Shown here one piece after another: positions 5,818 to 11,595 of a DNA stretch of 11,595 nucleotides. The notes under the pieces are model-generated. The model worked only from the letters and a program-made list of their open reading frames with translations, searched no databases and was not told where the DNA came from. Origin of the DNA: Pseudomonadota bacterium (lineage in GTDB: Bacteria; Myxococcota; Myxococcia; Myxococcales; Myxococcaceae); assembly GCA_023424585.1 (NCBI GenBank), contig JAFADT010000993.1, positions 1 through 11,595 of the forward strand. The letters are read 5' to 3'. The position numbers and the translations under genes are program-made. Each line of letters starts with the position of its first letter. Within the stretch, counting starts at the first letter, position 1.

Positions 5818-7974
5818 TTACTTCCGGGGCTTCTGCATGCGGCGGATGTAGTCCGCGTCCACGCCGCCGACGCGCAGGCGCACCAGCTCATCCACGGTGG
5901 CGGGCTTGACGCCCGCGGCGTCCAGCTCGCGCAGGAAGCTGGCGTCGACGGACATCGCGCGCAGTTGTACGGCTTCATCCAGCGTCAGGTTCCCGAAGCC
6001 GGCGGCCTTCAGCTCGTTGAGCCAGGTGGCGTTGATGTTCATCGCCTTGGCGGCGAGCAGGTCGTCGGGGTTCTCCTCGCCGAAGCCCAGGGCCGCCATC
6101 TGCCCCAGCCACTCGGGGGTGACGCCCAGGTGCTTCATGGCCACCAGTTGCTCGGCGGGGATGGCGCGGCCGAAGCGGTCCGTCATGGCCTTCACGTACT
6201 CTGGCGTGATGCCGGCGTGCTGGATGCTCACCAGCGTGTCCACGGTGGGGGCGTAGCCCATGGCGGAGATGCGTTCGACGGCCTCCGGGGTGACCCCCGC
6301 GACCTTCAGCGCGACGAGCTGGTCCACGCTCAGTGGATCCACGCCCACGCGGGTCTTCTCGTCGGCGTCATCCGACTCCTTCCGCGCGGCGCGGGTCTTC
6401 TCCTTGTCGGAGGGCGCGGCGACCGGCGCGGGAGCCGGAGCCGCGGTCGGAGCCGCCGCGATGGTCGGCGCGGGAACCGGCTTCGGAGCGGGAGCAGCGG
6501 CGATGTCCGGCGCGGAGGTCGGCTTCGGAACGAGGGCAGCGGCGATGCCCGGCGCGGAAACCGGCTGCGGAGCGGGCGCGGCGGCGATGACCGGCGCGGG
6601 AGTTGACCTCGGGGGAGGGGTCGCCGCAGCGACGGCGAGCAATTCTCCCTGGGAGGCCTCAAACGGTGACAGCGCCGATGCGGAGATCCGCGCGGGCTGA
6701 GGACCAACAAGCGGCGCCGACACCGATGAAGCGACCGGCGCGGCCAGGGAGCCGGCGTGCGTCACGAAGGGCGCAATCGACGTGGACGCGGAGCCGGCGG
6801 GCGTGGGCATCGAAGCGGCTCGCGTGGAGTCCACGGAGGCGGCGACCCCCGGATGAGCCAGGGTCGTGGGCGTGCCGCTCAGGGTGGGCTTCGTATCGGT
6901 CACCTTCGCGGGCTGCACGGCGAGCGCCGTCAGCGGCGCCGCCAGGGCCAGGCTGCTGGCCAGCGTGACGATGGAGACCCCCGCCGCCCAGCGCGACGAG
7001 CACCGCGACGGGGGCGCCACCACCAGCCTCCGCACGCGGTCCTTCAACGAGCCTCCCAGCGCGGACATCGCGGGGCCGCTGGCGTCCATGCCCTGCAGCC
7101 GCAGGGCCTCCAGTGAGGTGAGTGCTCGGGCATAGGGGAGGGCGCCGGGACCCTGTCGCACGGCGAGGTCGTCACAGCAGTTCTCCCGCTCCACGCGGAT
7201 GACCTGGGACATCCACCACACGGCCGGATGGTAGAAGAGGAGCGTCTCCACCAGCGTCTGCACCACGTTCACCGCGAAGTCGTGACGGCGGATGTGGGCC
7301 AGCTCATGGGCCAGCACCAGCTCCAGCTCCCGCACGGTCAGCCCGGTGAGCGTGGCGGTGGGGACCAGGACCACCGGCCGCAGCCAGCCCAGCGTGGACG
7401 GCACGTCCAGCTTCGACGACACCAGCAGGCGCACTGGACGCGTGAGGTTCAGCCGCCGCGCCAGCACCGCCACTCGCTGCTGCCATTCCCACGATGCGTG
7501 CACCGCCTCGTGCACCTGGCGCCGCAGGCCCACCCAGCCCTTGAGCAGGCGCACTGACGACGCCGCCACGCCCAGGCCCCATGCCAGCACCAGCCAGGGC
7601 AGGCGCTCGCCCACCTGCTGGAACAGTTCGTCCAGCCGGGGCAGCGCTGCTGGCTCTTTCACGGACACAGGGAGTGTGGTGGGCAGCGTCACGAGGGGAA
7701 GGGACGCCGGTCGCTGCGCGGACGCCGGTACCCGCGCGAGGGCCGTCGAGCGCACCGGGCGGGGCTCCACCGCGCGCGAGGCATGCCGCCACGCGGTGGC
7801 CACTGGTAGCACCAGCATGATGCCCAGCGCGCCGCACGCCAGCGCGTAGCGCAGGTTCGCCGAGCGCCGGCCTACCCATCGGAGCGCCAGCGCCAGCGCC
7901 GCCGCCACGAGCACGCCCTGCCACACCAGGTGCACGAGCGCCCAACCCACCGCTTCCAGGATGAGACCGTTCAT
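5818..7974 (-). CDS. BlaR1-like M56 membrane metallopeptidase with a repeat-type C-terminal domain
   Basis: A 718-aa membrane protein that should act as the protease arm of a BlaI/BlaR-type switch. Hydrophobic segments lie at about 5-33, 44-62, 125-145 and 330-352. Between the last two is the M56 zinc protease domain: VPSTLGWLRPVVLVP (191-205), the catalytic HELAH (223-227) and E264 in ENCCDDLAV (264-272) as the likely third zinc ligand. KDRVRRLV (311-318) precedes the last helix. In S. aureus BlaR1 a penicillin-binding sensor domain follows; here no SxxK domain is seen. Instead come a Pro/Ala linker (about 355-545) and five 28-29-residue repeats (566-709), ending IRRMQKPRK. The ATG overlaps the blaI stop as ATGA. 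BlaI is the expected partner by family and position; whether it is cleaved directly is not shown. The inducing signal is unknown, but presumably detected outside the membrane by the repeats. Confidence 0.9.
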   Translation of the reverse strand: MNGLILEAVGWALVHLVWQGVLVAAALALALRWVGRRSANLRYALACGALGIMLVLPVATAWRHASRAVEPRPVRSTALARVPASAQRPASLPLVTLPTTLPVSVKEPAALPRLDELFQQVGERLPWLVLAWGLGVAASSVRLLKGWVGLRRQVHEAVHASWEWQQRVAVLARRLNLTRPVRLLVSSKLDVPSTLGWLRPVVLVPTATLTGLTVRELELVLAHELAHIRRHDFAVNVVQTLVETLLFYHPAVWWMSQVIRVERENCCDDLAVRQGPGALPYARALTSLEALRLQGMDASGPAMSALGGSLKDRVRRLVVAPPSRCSSRWAAGVSIVTLASSLALAAPLTALAVQPAKVTDTKPTLSGTPTTLAHPGVAASVDSTRAASMPTPAGSASTSIAPFVTHAGSLAAPVASSVSAPLVGPQPARISASALSPFEASQGELLAVAAATPPPRSTPAPVIAAAPAPQPVSAPGIAAALVPKPTSAPDIAAAPAPKPVPAPTIAAAPTAAPAPAPVAAPSDKEKTRAARKESDDADEKTRVGVDPLSVDQLVALKVAGVTPEAVERISAMGYAPTVDTLVSIQHAGITPEYVKAMTDRFGRAIPAEQLVAMKHLGVTPEWLGQMAALGFGEENPDDLLAAKAMNINATWLNELKAAGFGNLTLDEAVQLRAMSVDASFLRELDAAGVKPATVDELVRLRVGGVDADYIRRMQKPRK
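5821..6333 (-). repeat. C-terminal 29-residue repeat array of the M56 protein
   Basis: A partial first unit (residues 548-565) is followed by units at 566-593, 594-622, 623-651, 652-680 and 681-709, then a half unit ending KPRK. Each has the pattern hydrophobic-x-x-[ML]-x-x-x-G-x6-D-x-L-V-x-[ML]-x-x-x-G-[VI]-[TD]-x-x-[YWF]. They are more diverged from each other than the repeats of the downstream gene, implying an older array. Confidence 0.8.
6458..6605 (-). repeat. 42-bp in-frame tandem repeat encoding the Pro/Ala linker
   Basis: The hexamer gcgatg (plus strand) recurs at 6458, 6500, 6542 and 6584, an exact 42-bp period. It encodes a 14-residue unit of the form AP-x-IAAAP-AP-[KQ]-P-x-x within residues about 460-510 of the M56 protein. 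Such a linker would be extended and protease-sensitive, and its copy number could vary between strains. Confidence 0.85.
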
Positions 7975-8357
7975 GGCTCCGGCTCCTTCTCGAGCGAATC
8001 CAGCAGCTGGCGCAGCTCCGCCAGCTCCTCGGGGGACGTCTTCTTCGTGGACAGGGCCTGCAGGGCGAGCCGCGCAGGGGAGCCGCCGAACACGCGGTCC
8101 ATCAGGTCGGTGACCAGCTGCTGCTGGGTGCTCTCCCGAGGGAGCCGGGCGCTGTAGACGTGCGCGCGCTGGGACTCGTCGCGCGTCACCAGCCCCTTCT
8201 CCGTCATGATCTGCATCGTCTTCAGGACGGTGGTGTAACCACTCCCGTCCTGGAGCGTCTCGTGGACCTCGCGCACGGTGCGTGCCCCCTGGTCCCACAG
8301 CACCCGCAGGATGGCCAGCTCGGCATCCGTGGGTCGCGGCGGCTTTCCTCGGCTCAT
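7971..8357 (-). CDS. BlaI/MecI/CopY-family winged-helix repressor
   Basis: A 128-aa DNA-binding repressor of the Penicillinase_R family, normal length. The N-terminal winged helix reads PTDAELAILRVLWDQGARTV (9-28), VHETL (31-35), then the recognition helix region YTTVLKTMQIMTEKGLV (41-57) and the wing RAHVYSA (64-70). The C-terminal dimer helices follow. DRVFGGSPARLALQAL (87-102) aligns with the segment of staphylococcal BlaI cut by BlaR1 (Asn-Phe bond); here Val89-Phe90 precede GGS, so a cut there is plausible but inferred. I chose the ATG at 8357, just after GAGAGGGAG; a GTG six codons upstream lies inside that ribosome binding site. The stop overlaps the M56 start by four bases. It likely represses its own operon through the two dyads at 8395-8432. 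Confidence 0.93.
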   Translation of the reverse strand: MSRGKPPRPTDAELAILRVLWDQGARTVREVHETLQDGSGYTTVLKTMQIMTEKGLVTRDESQRAHVYSARLPRESTQQQLVTDLMDRVFGGSPARLALQALSTKKTSPEELAELRQLLDSLEKEPEP

Positions 8358-8390
8358 GGCTCCCTCTCTCCTCACGGCTCTCTACGCAGA

Positions 8391-8418
8391 GATATACGAA
8401 CGATTTCGTAGGTGTCAA
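8391..8418 (-). promoter_or_regulatory. Sigma70-like promoter of the BlaI/M56/repeat-protein operon
   Basis: On the minus strand a perfect TTGACA (8418-8413) is followed by a 16-bp spacer and TATATC (8396-8391). Transcription would start near 8385, leaving a leader of about 25-30 bases to the blaI ATG. The dyad TACGAA-CGAT-TTCGTA occupies the spacer exactly, so a bound repressor would block polymerase. Confidence 0.7.
8395..8410. promoter_or_regulatory. Candidate BlaI operator 1 (promoter spacer)
   Basis: TACGAA-CGAT-TTCGTA: two perfect 6-base arms around a 4-base centre, lying between the -35 and -10 elements. The arms begin and end in TAC/GTA, as do known BlaI/MecI half-sites (TACA/TGTA), but the inner bases differ. 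Confidence 0.65.
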
Positions 8419-8431
8419 CGAAGCCTTTCGT
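8418..8431. promoter_or_regulatory. Candidate BlaI operator 2 (upstream of -35)
   Basis: ACGAA-GCCT-TTCGT has the same arms and the same 4-base spacing as operator 1. The centres are 22 bp apart, about two helical turns, which puts both sites on one DNA face and favours cooperative binding of two dimers. A further short TAC-TTT-GTA lies at 8431-8439. Confidence 0.6.
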
Positions 8432-8549
8432 ACTTTGTAGCAAGGGGCCCGGTGGGGAGGGGTGGCCATGGGGCGCGGGGATGCCCCTGGGGGGTGGTTG
8501 CCTTGAAAGGCCACGGGTGCTGCACACCCTGGATGACAGGGGGCGCGCG
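8432..8549 (+). promoter_or_regulatory. Upstream region of the glycosyltransferase operon
   Basis: These 118 bp lie between the operator cluster and the chimeric ORF. I see a small dyad GCCTT-GA-AAGGC (8500-8511) but no convincing plus-strand promoter. Because the BlaI operators lie just upstream, any promoter here could also feel BlaI binding; that is inference. Confidence 0.25.
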
Positions 8550-8756
8550 ATGATTGAAGCGGTGAAGCTCTGGAATGAGCCGAACAACAAGTCCCACTGG
8601 GACTTCGAGCTCGATAAGGACTGGCGCATCTATTCGCGGCTGGTGCGGCTGGCGGGCGAGGCGGTGCGCGCGCTCACCTTCACGCCCCGCCGGATGGCGG
8701 AGGCCTACCTGGAGCTCTACGCGGGCCTCGTCCAGCCCGGGCGCCGCGTGTCCTGA
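8550..8756 (+). CDS. 68-aa chimeric remnant: glycosidase N-terminus joined to glycosyltransferase C-terminus
   Basis: A short open frame with a G-rich ribosome binding site before ATG 8550. Residues 1-41 (AVKLWNEPNNKSHWDFELD, then DWRIYSRLVRLAGEAVRA) match the opening of the catalytic domain of GH39-like beta-xylosidase-type proteins, where LWNEPN is the conserved strand with the acid/base Glu. A full enzyme would continue for another 250-300 residues. Residues 42-60 (LTFTPRRMAEAYLELYAGL) instead look like the last helix of a GT4-type glycosyltransferase, which often ends R-M-A-x-x-Y-L-x-L-Y. The join falls near 8670 and keeps frame. I infer a deletion that removed most of two adjacent genes; the product is probably not catalytic. 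It leads the glycosyltransferase operon, 23 bp before the next start. A genuine small protein is the alternative. Confidence 0.6.
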   Translation: MIEAVKLWNEPNNKSHWDFELDKDWRIYSRLVRLAGEAVRALTFTPRRMAEAYLELYAGLVQPGRRVS

Positions 8757-8779
8757 CGAACCGAGGAGCCTGTCCACCC

Positions 8780-9919
8780 ATGCGCGTCATCCTCTTCTGC
8801 CACTCCCTGCTGTCGGACTGGAACCACGGCAACGCTCACTTCCTGCGCGGAGTGGTGACGGAGCTGGCCGTGCGCGGTCACGCCGTGCGCGTGCTCGAGC
8901 CCTCGGACGCGTGGAGCCTCCAGAACCTCCTGGAGGAGCCCCTCGGCCTGGCCGCGCTCGGCGAGCTGCGCGCCATGTACCCGCACGTGCGTCCGGAGCG
9001 GTACGCACCCGACGCGCTGGACCTGGAGGCCGTGCTCGACGGCGCGGACCTGGTCCTGGTCCACGAGTGGACGCCGCCGGACCTGGTGCGCCGCATCGGA
9101 AGGTACCGCCGCGACGGCGGCCGCTTCCGCCTCCTCTTCCACGACACGCACCACCGGCGCATGAGCTCGCCCGAGGCGATGGCCGCCTCTGACCTGTCCC
9201 GGTACGACGGCGTGCTCGCCTTCGGAGACGTGCTCCGGGACCTCTACCTGGAGCGAGGCCAGGCGCAGCGGGCCTGGACCTGGCACGAGGCCGCCGACGT
9301 GCGCGTGTTCCATCCGCACCCGCGCAACCGCGAGGTGCGCGACCTGGTGTGGATCGGCAACTGGGGGGACGACGAGCGCACGAAGGAGCTGGAGGCGTTC
9401 CTCCTGGAGCCGGTCCACGCGCTGGGGCTGACCGCGCGCGTGCACGGCGTGCGCTACCCGGCCCCCGCCCTGCGCGCCCTCTTCGATGCCGGCATCGAAT
9501 ACGCCGGCTGGCTCCCCAACCACCGCGTGCCCATGGCCTTCTCCCAGGCGCGCGTCACCGTGCACATCCCCCGGCGGCCCTACGCCACCCTGCTGCCCGG
9601 CATCCCCACCATCCGCCCCTTCGAGGCGCTGGCGTGCGGCATCCCCCTGGTGTCCGCCCCCTGGGAGGACGCGGAGGGGCTCTTCACCGCGGGCCAGGAC
9701 TACCTCGTCGCCCGCGACGGAGCCCAGATGCGGCGCCACCTGTCCGCGCTCGTCGCGGACGCGGAGATGCGGCACGCGTTCGCGATGGCCGGCCTGCGCA
9801 CGGTCCTGTCGCGGCACACGTGCGCCCACCGCGTGGAGGAGCTCCTGGGCATCTGTCAGTCGCTGGGCATGTCCGGCGACGTCCTCCGTCCGCAGTCCTC
9901 CGAAAGGGTCTTCGTATGA
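8780..9919 (+). CDS. CgeB-family glycosyltransferase (first of three)
   Basis: A 379-aa cytoplasmic GT-B type glycosyltransferase. The N-terminal Rossmann half starts MRVILFCHSLLSDWNHGNAH and ends with FHDTHHRRMSS (120-130). The C-terminal donor-binding half carries IPTIRPFEALACGIPLVSAP (275-294), DYLVARD (307-313) and the closing HTCAHRVEELL (346-356), the signature of the Glyco_trans_1_2/CgeB group. No transmembrane segment is seen. It should transfer a sugar from a nucleotide donor to a glycan or lipid-linked acceptor; neither is predictable. GAGGAG lies 11 bases before the ATG. Its TGA overlaps the next ATG (9916-9919), so translation is coupled. Two paralogues follow, indicating tandem duplication and specialisation within one glycan pathway. 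Confidence 0.88.
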   Translation: MRVILFCHSLLSDWNHGNAHFLRGVVTELAVRGHAVRVLEPSDAWSLQNLLEEPLGLAALGELRAMYPHVRPERYAPDALDLEAVLDGADLVLVHEWTPPDLVRRIGRYRRDGGRFRLLFHDTHHRRMSSPEAMAASDLSRYDGVLAFGDVLRDLYLERGQAQRAWTWHEAADVRVFHPHPRNREVRDLVWIGNWGDDERTKELEAFLLEPVHALGLTARVHGVRYPAPALRALFDAGIEYAGWLPNHRVPMAFSQARVTVHIPRRPYATLLPGIPTIRPFEALACGIPLVSAPWEDAEGLFTAGQDYLVARDGAQMRRHLSALVADAEMRHAFAMAGLRTVLSRHTCAHRVEELLGICQSLGMSGDVLRPQSSERVFV

Positions 9920-11016
9920 GCCACGGCCTCCGCATCGCCTTCTTCGGTTCCAGCCTGGTGTCCGCCTACTGGAACGGCGCGGCCACCTACTACCGGGGCC
10001 TCATCCGCGCCCTGCACGCGCGCGGCCACCAGGTCACCTTCTACGAACCGGACGCCTACGGCCGGCAGGAGCACCGCGACATCCAGGACCCGGACTGGGC
10101 CCGCGTCGTCGTCTACGCCAACAACATGGGCTCGCTGGATGAGTGCCTGGACGACGCCTTCGGCGCGGACGTGGTGGTGAAGGCCAGCGGCGTGGGCGTC
10201 TTCGACGCGTACCTGGAGTCGCGCGTGCCGGAGCTGCGCCGCACCGGCACGCAGGTGGTGTTCTGGGACGTGGACGCGCCCGCCACGCTGGAGGTCGTGG
10301 CGAAGGACGCCCACCACCGCTTCCGCGCGCTCATCCCGCGCTATGACCACATCCTCACCTACGGCGGCGGCGCGCCGGTGGTGAACGCGTACCGCGAGCT
10401 GGGCGCGAGGCACTGCGTGCCCATCTACAACGCGCTGGATCCGGACACGCACCACCCCGTGCCCCCCGACTGGCGCTTCGCCTGCGACCTGTCCTTCCTG
10501 GGCAACCGGCTGCCGGACCGCGAGGCGCGCGTGGAGGCGTTCTTCTTCAAGGCCGCGGAGGCGCTGCCCCGCTCGCGCATGCTCCTGGGGGGCAGCGGCT
10601 GGGAGAGCCGCGTCCTGCCCGCCAACATCGTGCGCCTGGGCCACGTCTACACGCAGGACCACAACGCGGTGAACTGCTCGGCGCGCGCGGTGCTCAACAT
10701 CCACCGCGACAGCATGGCCCGCTTCGGCTTCTCCCCGGCCACGCGCGTGTTCGAGGCCGCGGGCGCCGGCGCCTGCCTCATCACCGACGCCTTCGAGGGC
10801 GTCGCGCGGTTCCTGGAGCCCGGCCGCGAGGTGCTGGTGGCCCGCTCCGGCGAAGAGGTCGCCGAGCACCTGCGACGCCTCACCCTGGAGGACGCGAGGC
10901 GCATCGGGCAGGCCGCGCTCCGGCGCGTGCTGGCCGAGCACACGTACGCGCACCGCGCGGTGGAGGTGGAGGCGGCGCTGGGGTACCGCGCCCCGTCACG
11001 CGGAGGGCCGGCGTGA
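9916..11016 (+). CDS. CgeB-family glycosyltransferase (second of three)
   Basis: A 366-aa GT-B glycosyltransferase. It begins IAFFGSSLVSAYWNGAATYY with the same N-terminal pattern (S-[LI]-x-S-x-x-x-[HN]G-x-A) as its two neighbours. DVDAPATL (118-125) is an acidic strand-end motif also present as DIDTPVTL in the third copy. The C-terminal half has LSFLGNRLPDREARVEAFF (192-210), a donor-site TRVFEAAGAGACLITD (276-291), EVLVAR (305-310) and HTYAHRAVEVE (342-352). No signal peptide or membrane helix is seen. Start and stop both overlap their neighbours (ATGA at 9916-9919; TGATG at 11014-11018), so the three genes are made from one message. Donor and acceptor sugars are unknown. Confidence 0.88.
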   Translation: MSHGLRIAFFGSSLVSAYWNGAATYYRGLIRALHARGHQVTFYEPDAYGRQEHRDIQDPDWARVVVYANNMGSLDECLDDAFGADVVVKASGVGVFDAYLESRVPELRRTGTQVVFWDVDAPATLEVVAKDAHHRFRALIPRYDHILTYGGGAPVVNAYRELGARHCVPIYNALDPDTHHPVPPDWRFACDLSFLGNRLPDREARVEAFFFKAAEALPRSRMLLGGSGWESRVLPANIVRLGHVYTQDHNAVNCSARAVLNIHRDSMARFGFSPATRVFEAAGAGACLITDAFEGVARFLEPGREVLVARSGEEVAEHLRRLTLEDARRIGQAALRRVLAEHTYAHRAVEVEAALGYRAPSRGGPA

Positions 11017-11595
11017 TGGAGCCCCAGCACATGCACATCGTCATCCTGGGGCTGTCCATCACCTCCAGCTGGGGCAACGGCCACGCCACCACCTACCGGG
11101 CGCTGGTGCGGGAGCTGGTGCGGCGCGGCCACGACGTGCTCTTCCTGGAGCGGGACGTGTCCTGGTACGCCGCGCACCGCGACCCGAGCGGCGCGGGGGC
11201 CGGGCGCACGGCGCTGTACGCGAGCCTGGACGACCTGCGCGGGCGCTTCACCTCCGAGGTCCGCAAGGCCGACCTCGTGGTGGTGGGCTCCTACGTCCCG
11301 CAGGGCGTGGACGTGGGGGCCTGGGTGCAGGGCACCGCGAGGGGCGTCACGGCCTTCTACGACATCGACACGCCGGTGACGCTGGCGAAGCTCGCGCGCG
11401 GGGACTTCGAGTACCTCGCGCCCCACCTGGTGCCCGGCTACCAGCTCTACCTGTCCTTCACCGGCGGCCCCACGCTCCAGCGCATCGAGCGGGAGCTGGG
11501 CTCGCCCGCGGCCCGGCCGCTCTACTGCGGCTGCGACCCGGAGCTGTATGGCCCGCGCGCGGGGACGGCCCGCTGGGACCTGGGCACGTACAGCC
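11016..11595 (+). CDS. CgeB-family glycosyltransferase (third of three), cut by window edge
   Basis: The first 193 codons of a third related glycosyltransferase. It starts MEPQHMHIVILGLSITSSWG, with NGHATTYRALVRELVRRGHD (21-40) matching the N-terminal half of the other two. DIDTPVTLAKL (116-126) and LYCGCDPELYGP (169-180) align with DVDAPATL and the YNALDPDTH region of the second copy. The C-terminal donor half lies outside the window. The ATG at 11016 follows CGGAGGG and overlaps the previous stop as TGATG; a second ATG at 11031 is possible and would drop the first five residues. Confidence 0.85.
   Translation, partial: MEPQHMHIVILGLSITSSWGNGHATTYRALVRELVRRGHDVLFLERDVSWYAAHRDPSGAGAGRTALYASLDDLRGRFTSEVRKADLVVVGSYVPQGVDVGAWVQGTARGVTAFYDIDTPVTLAKLARGDFEYLAPHLVPGYQLYLSFTGGPTLQRIERELGSPAARPLYCGCDPELYGPRAGTARWDLGTYS

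Noticed and set aside
4855..6605. CRISPR-like regular repeats
   Set aside because: The 87-bp and 42-bp periods are in-frame protein repeats with no conserved repeat/unique spacer pattern and no cas genes.
4531..6606. Very long plus-strand open frame (about 690 codons) across the repeat genes
   Set aside because: It is antisense to two genes with signal peptide, repeats and protease motifs; its translation is low-complexity His/Gly/Arg/Ala without domains. Long antisense frames are expected at this GC content.
8358..8375. GTG start for BlaI six codons upstream
   Set aside because: The extra codons consist of the purine-rich ribosome binding site for the ATG at 8357.
7975..8514. N-terminal extension of the M56 protein to 8514
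   Set aside because: The extension runs through blaI in another frame and through the promoter; the ATGA-coupled start at 7974 begins directly with a membrane helix typical of the family.
1..11595. tRNA, rRNA, insertion sequence or attachment site
   Set aside because: No transposase motifs, paired terminal inverted repeats, tRNA-like cloverleaf or rRNA sequence was seen on either strand.

Overview
The window is very GC-rich, with G/C-ended codons, compact translationally coupled operons, and gene families common in the Myxococcaceae: CgeB-like glycosyltransferases, a MGAT-like acyltransferase next to a short-chain dehydrogenase, and a BlaI/M56 pair. This points to a myxobacterium (Myxococcus/Corallococcus type). 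That assignment is inferred from style and gene content; there is no rRNA or other marker gene here.

Layout. (1) 1-198, minus: start of an unrecognised gene that runs off the left edge. (2) 337-3312, minus: a three-gene coupled operon, transcribed as acyltransferase, atypical SDR/epimerase, then MFS exporter. (3) 3427-4044, plus: an unrecognised 205-aa protein, divergent from that operon. (4) 4055-4444, minus: a VOC/glyoxalase-like protein. The 410-bp gap beside it (4445-4854) holds a decayed piece of an SRPBCC/AHSA1 gene and a 15-bp palindrome. (5) 4855-8357, minus: a BlaI-type repressor, a BlaR1-like M56 membrane metallopeptidase and a secreted repeat protein. The promoter lies upstream at about 8391-8418, with two operator-like dyads. 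(6) 8550-11595, plus: a polysaccharide-type operon that opens with a 68-aa chimeric remnant (glycosidase head, glycosyltransferase tail), followed by three related CgeB-like glycosyltransferases, the last cut by the window edge.

The most interesting part is region 5. BlaI and the M56 protease look like the usual derepression switch: the sensor activates the protease, BlaI is inactivated and the operon opens. The penicillin-binding sensor domain of classical BlaR1 is absent, and no beta-lactamase is present. Instead the M56 protein carries a Pro/Ala-rich linker and an array of 29-residue repeats. The downstream gene encodes a signal-peptide protein with the same 29-residue repeats and the same C-terminal ending (M-x-KPRK). 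Two dyads, ACGAA-N4-TTCGT, sit 22 bp apart, one filling the spacer of a strong sigma70-like promoter. I infer a self-regulated envelope-sensing module in which the two repeat proteins interact or compete for one signal. The signal is unknown.
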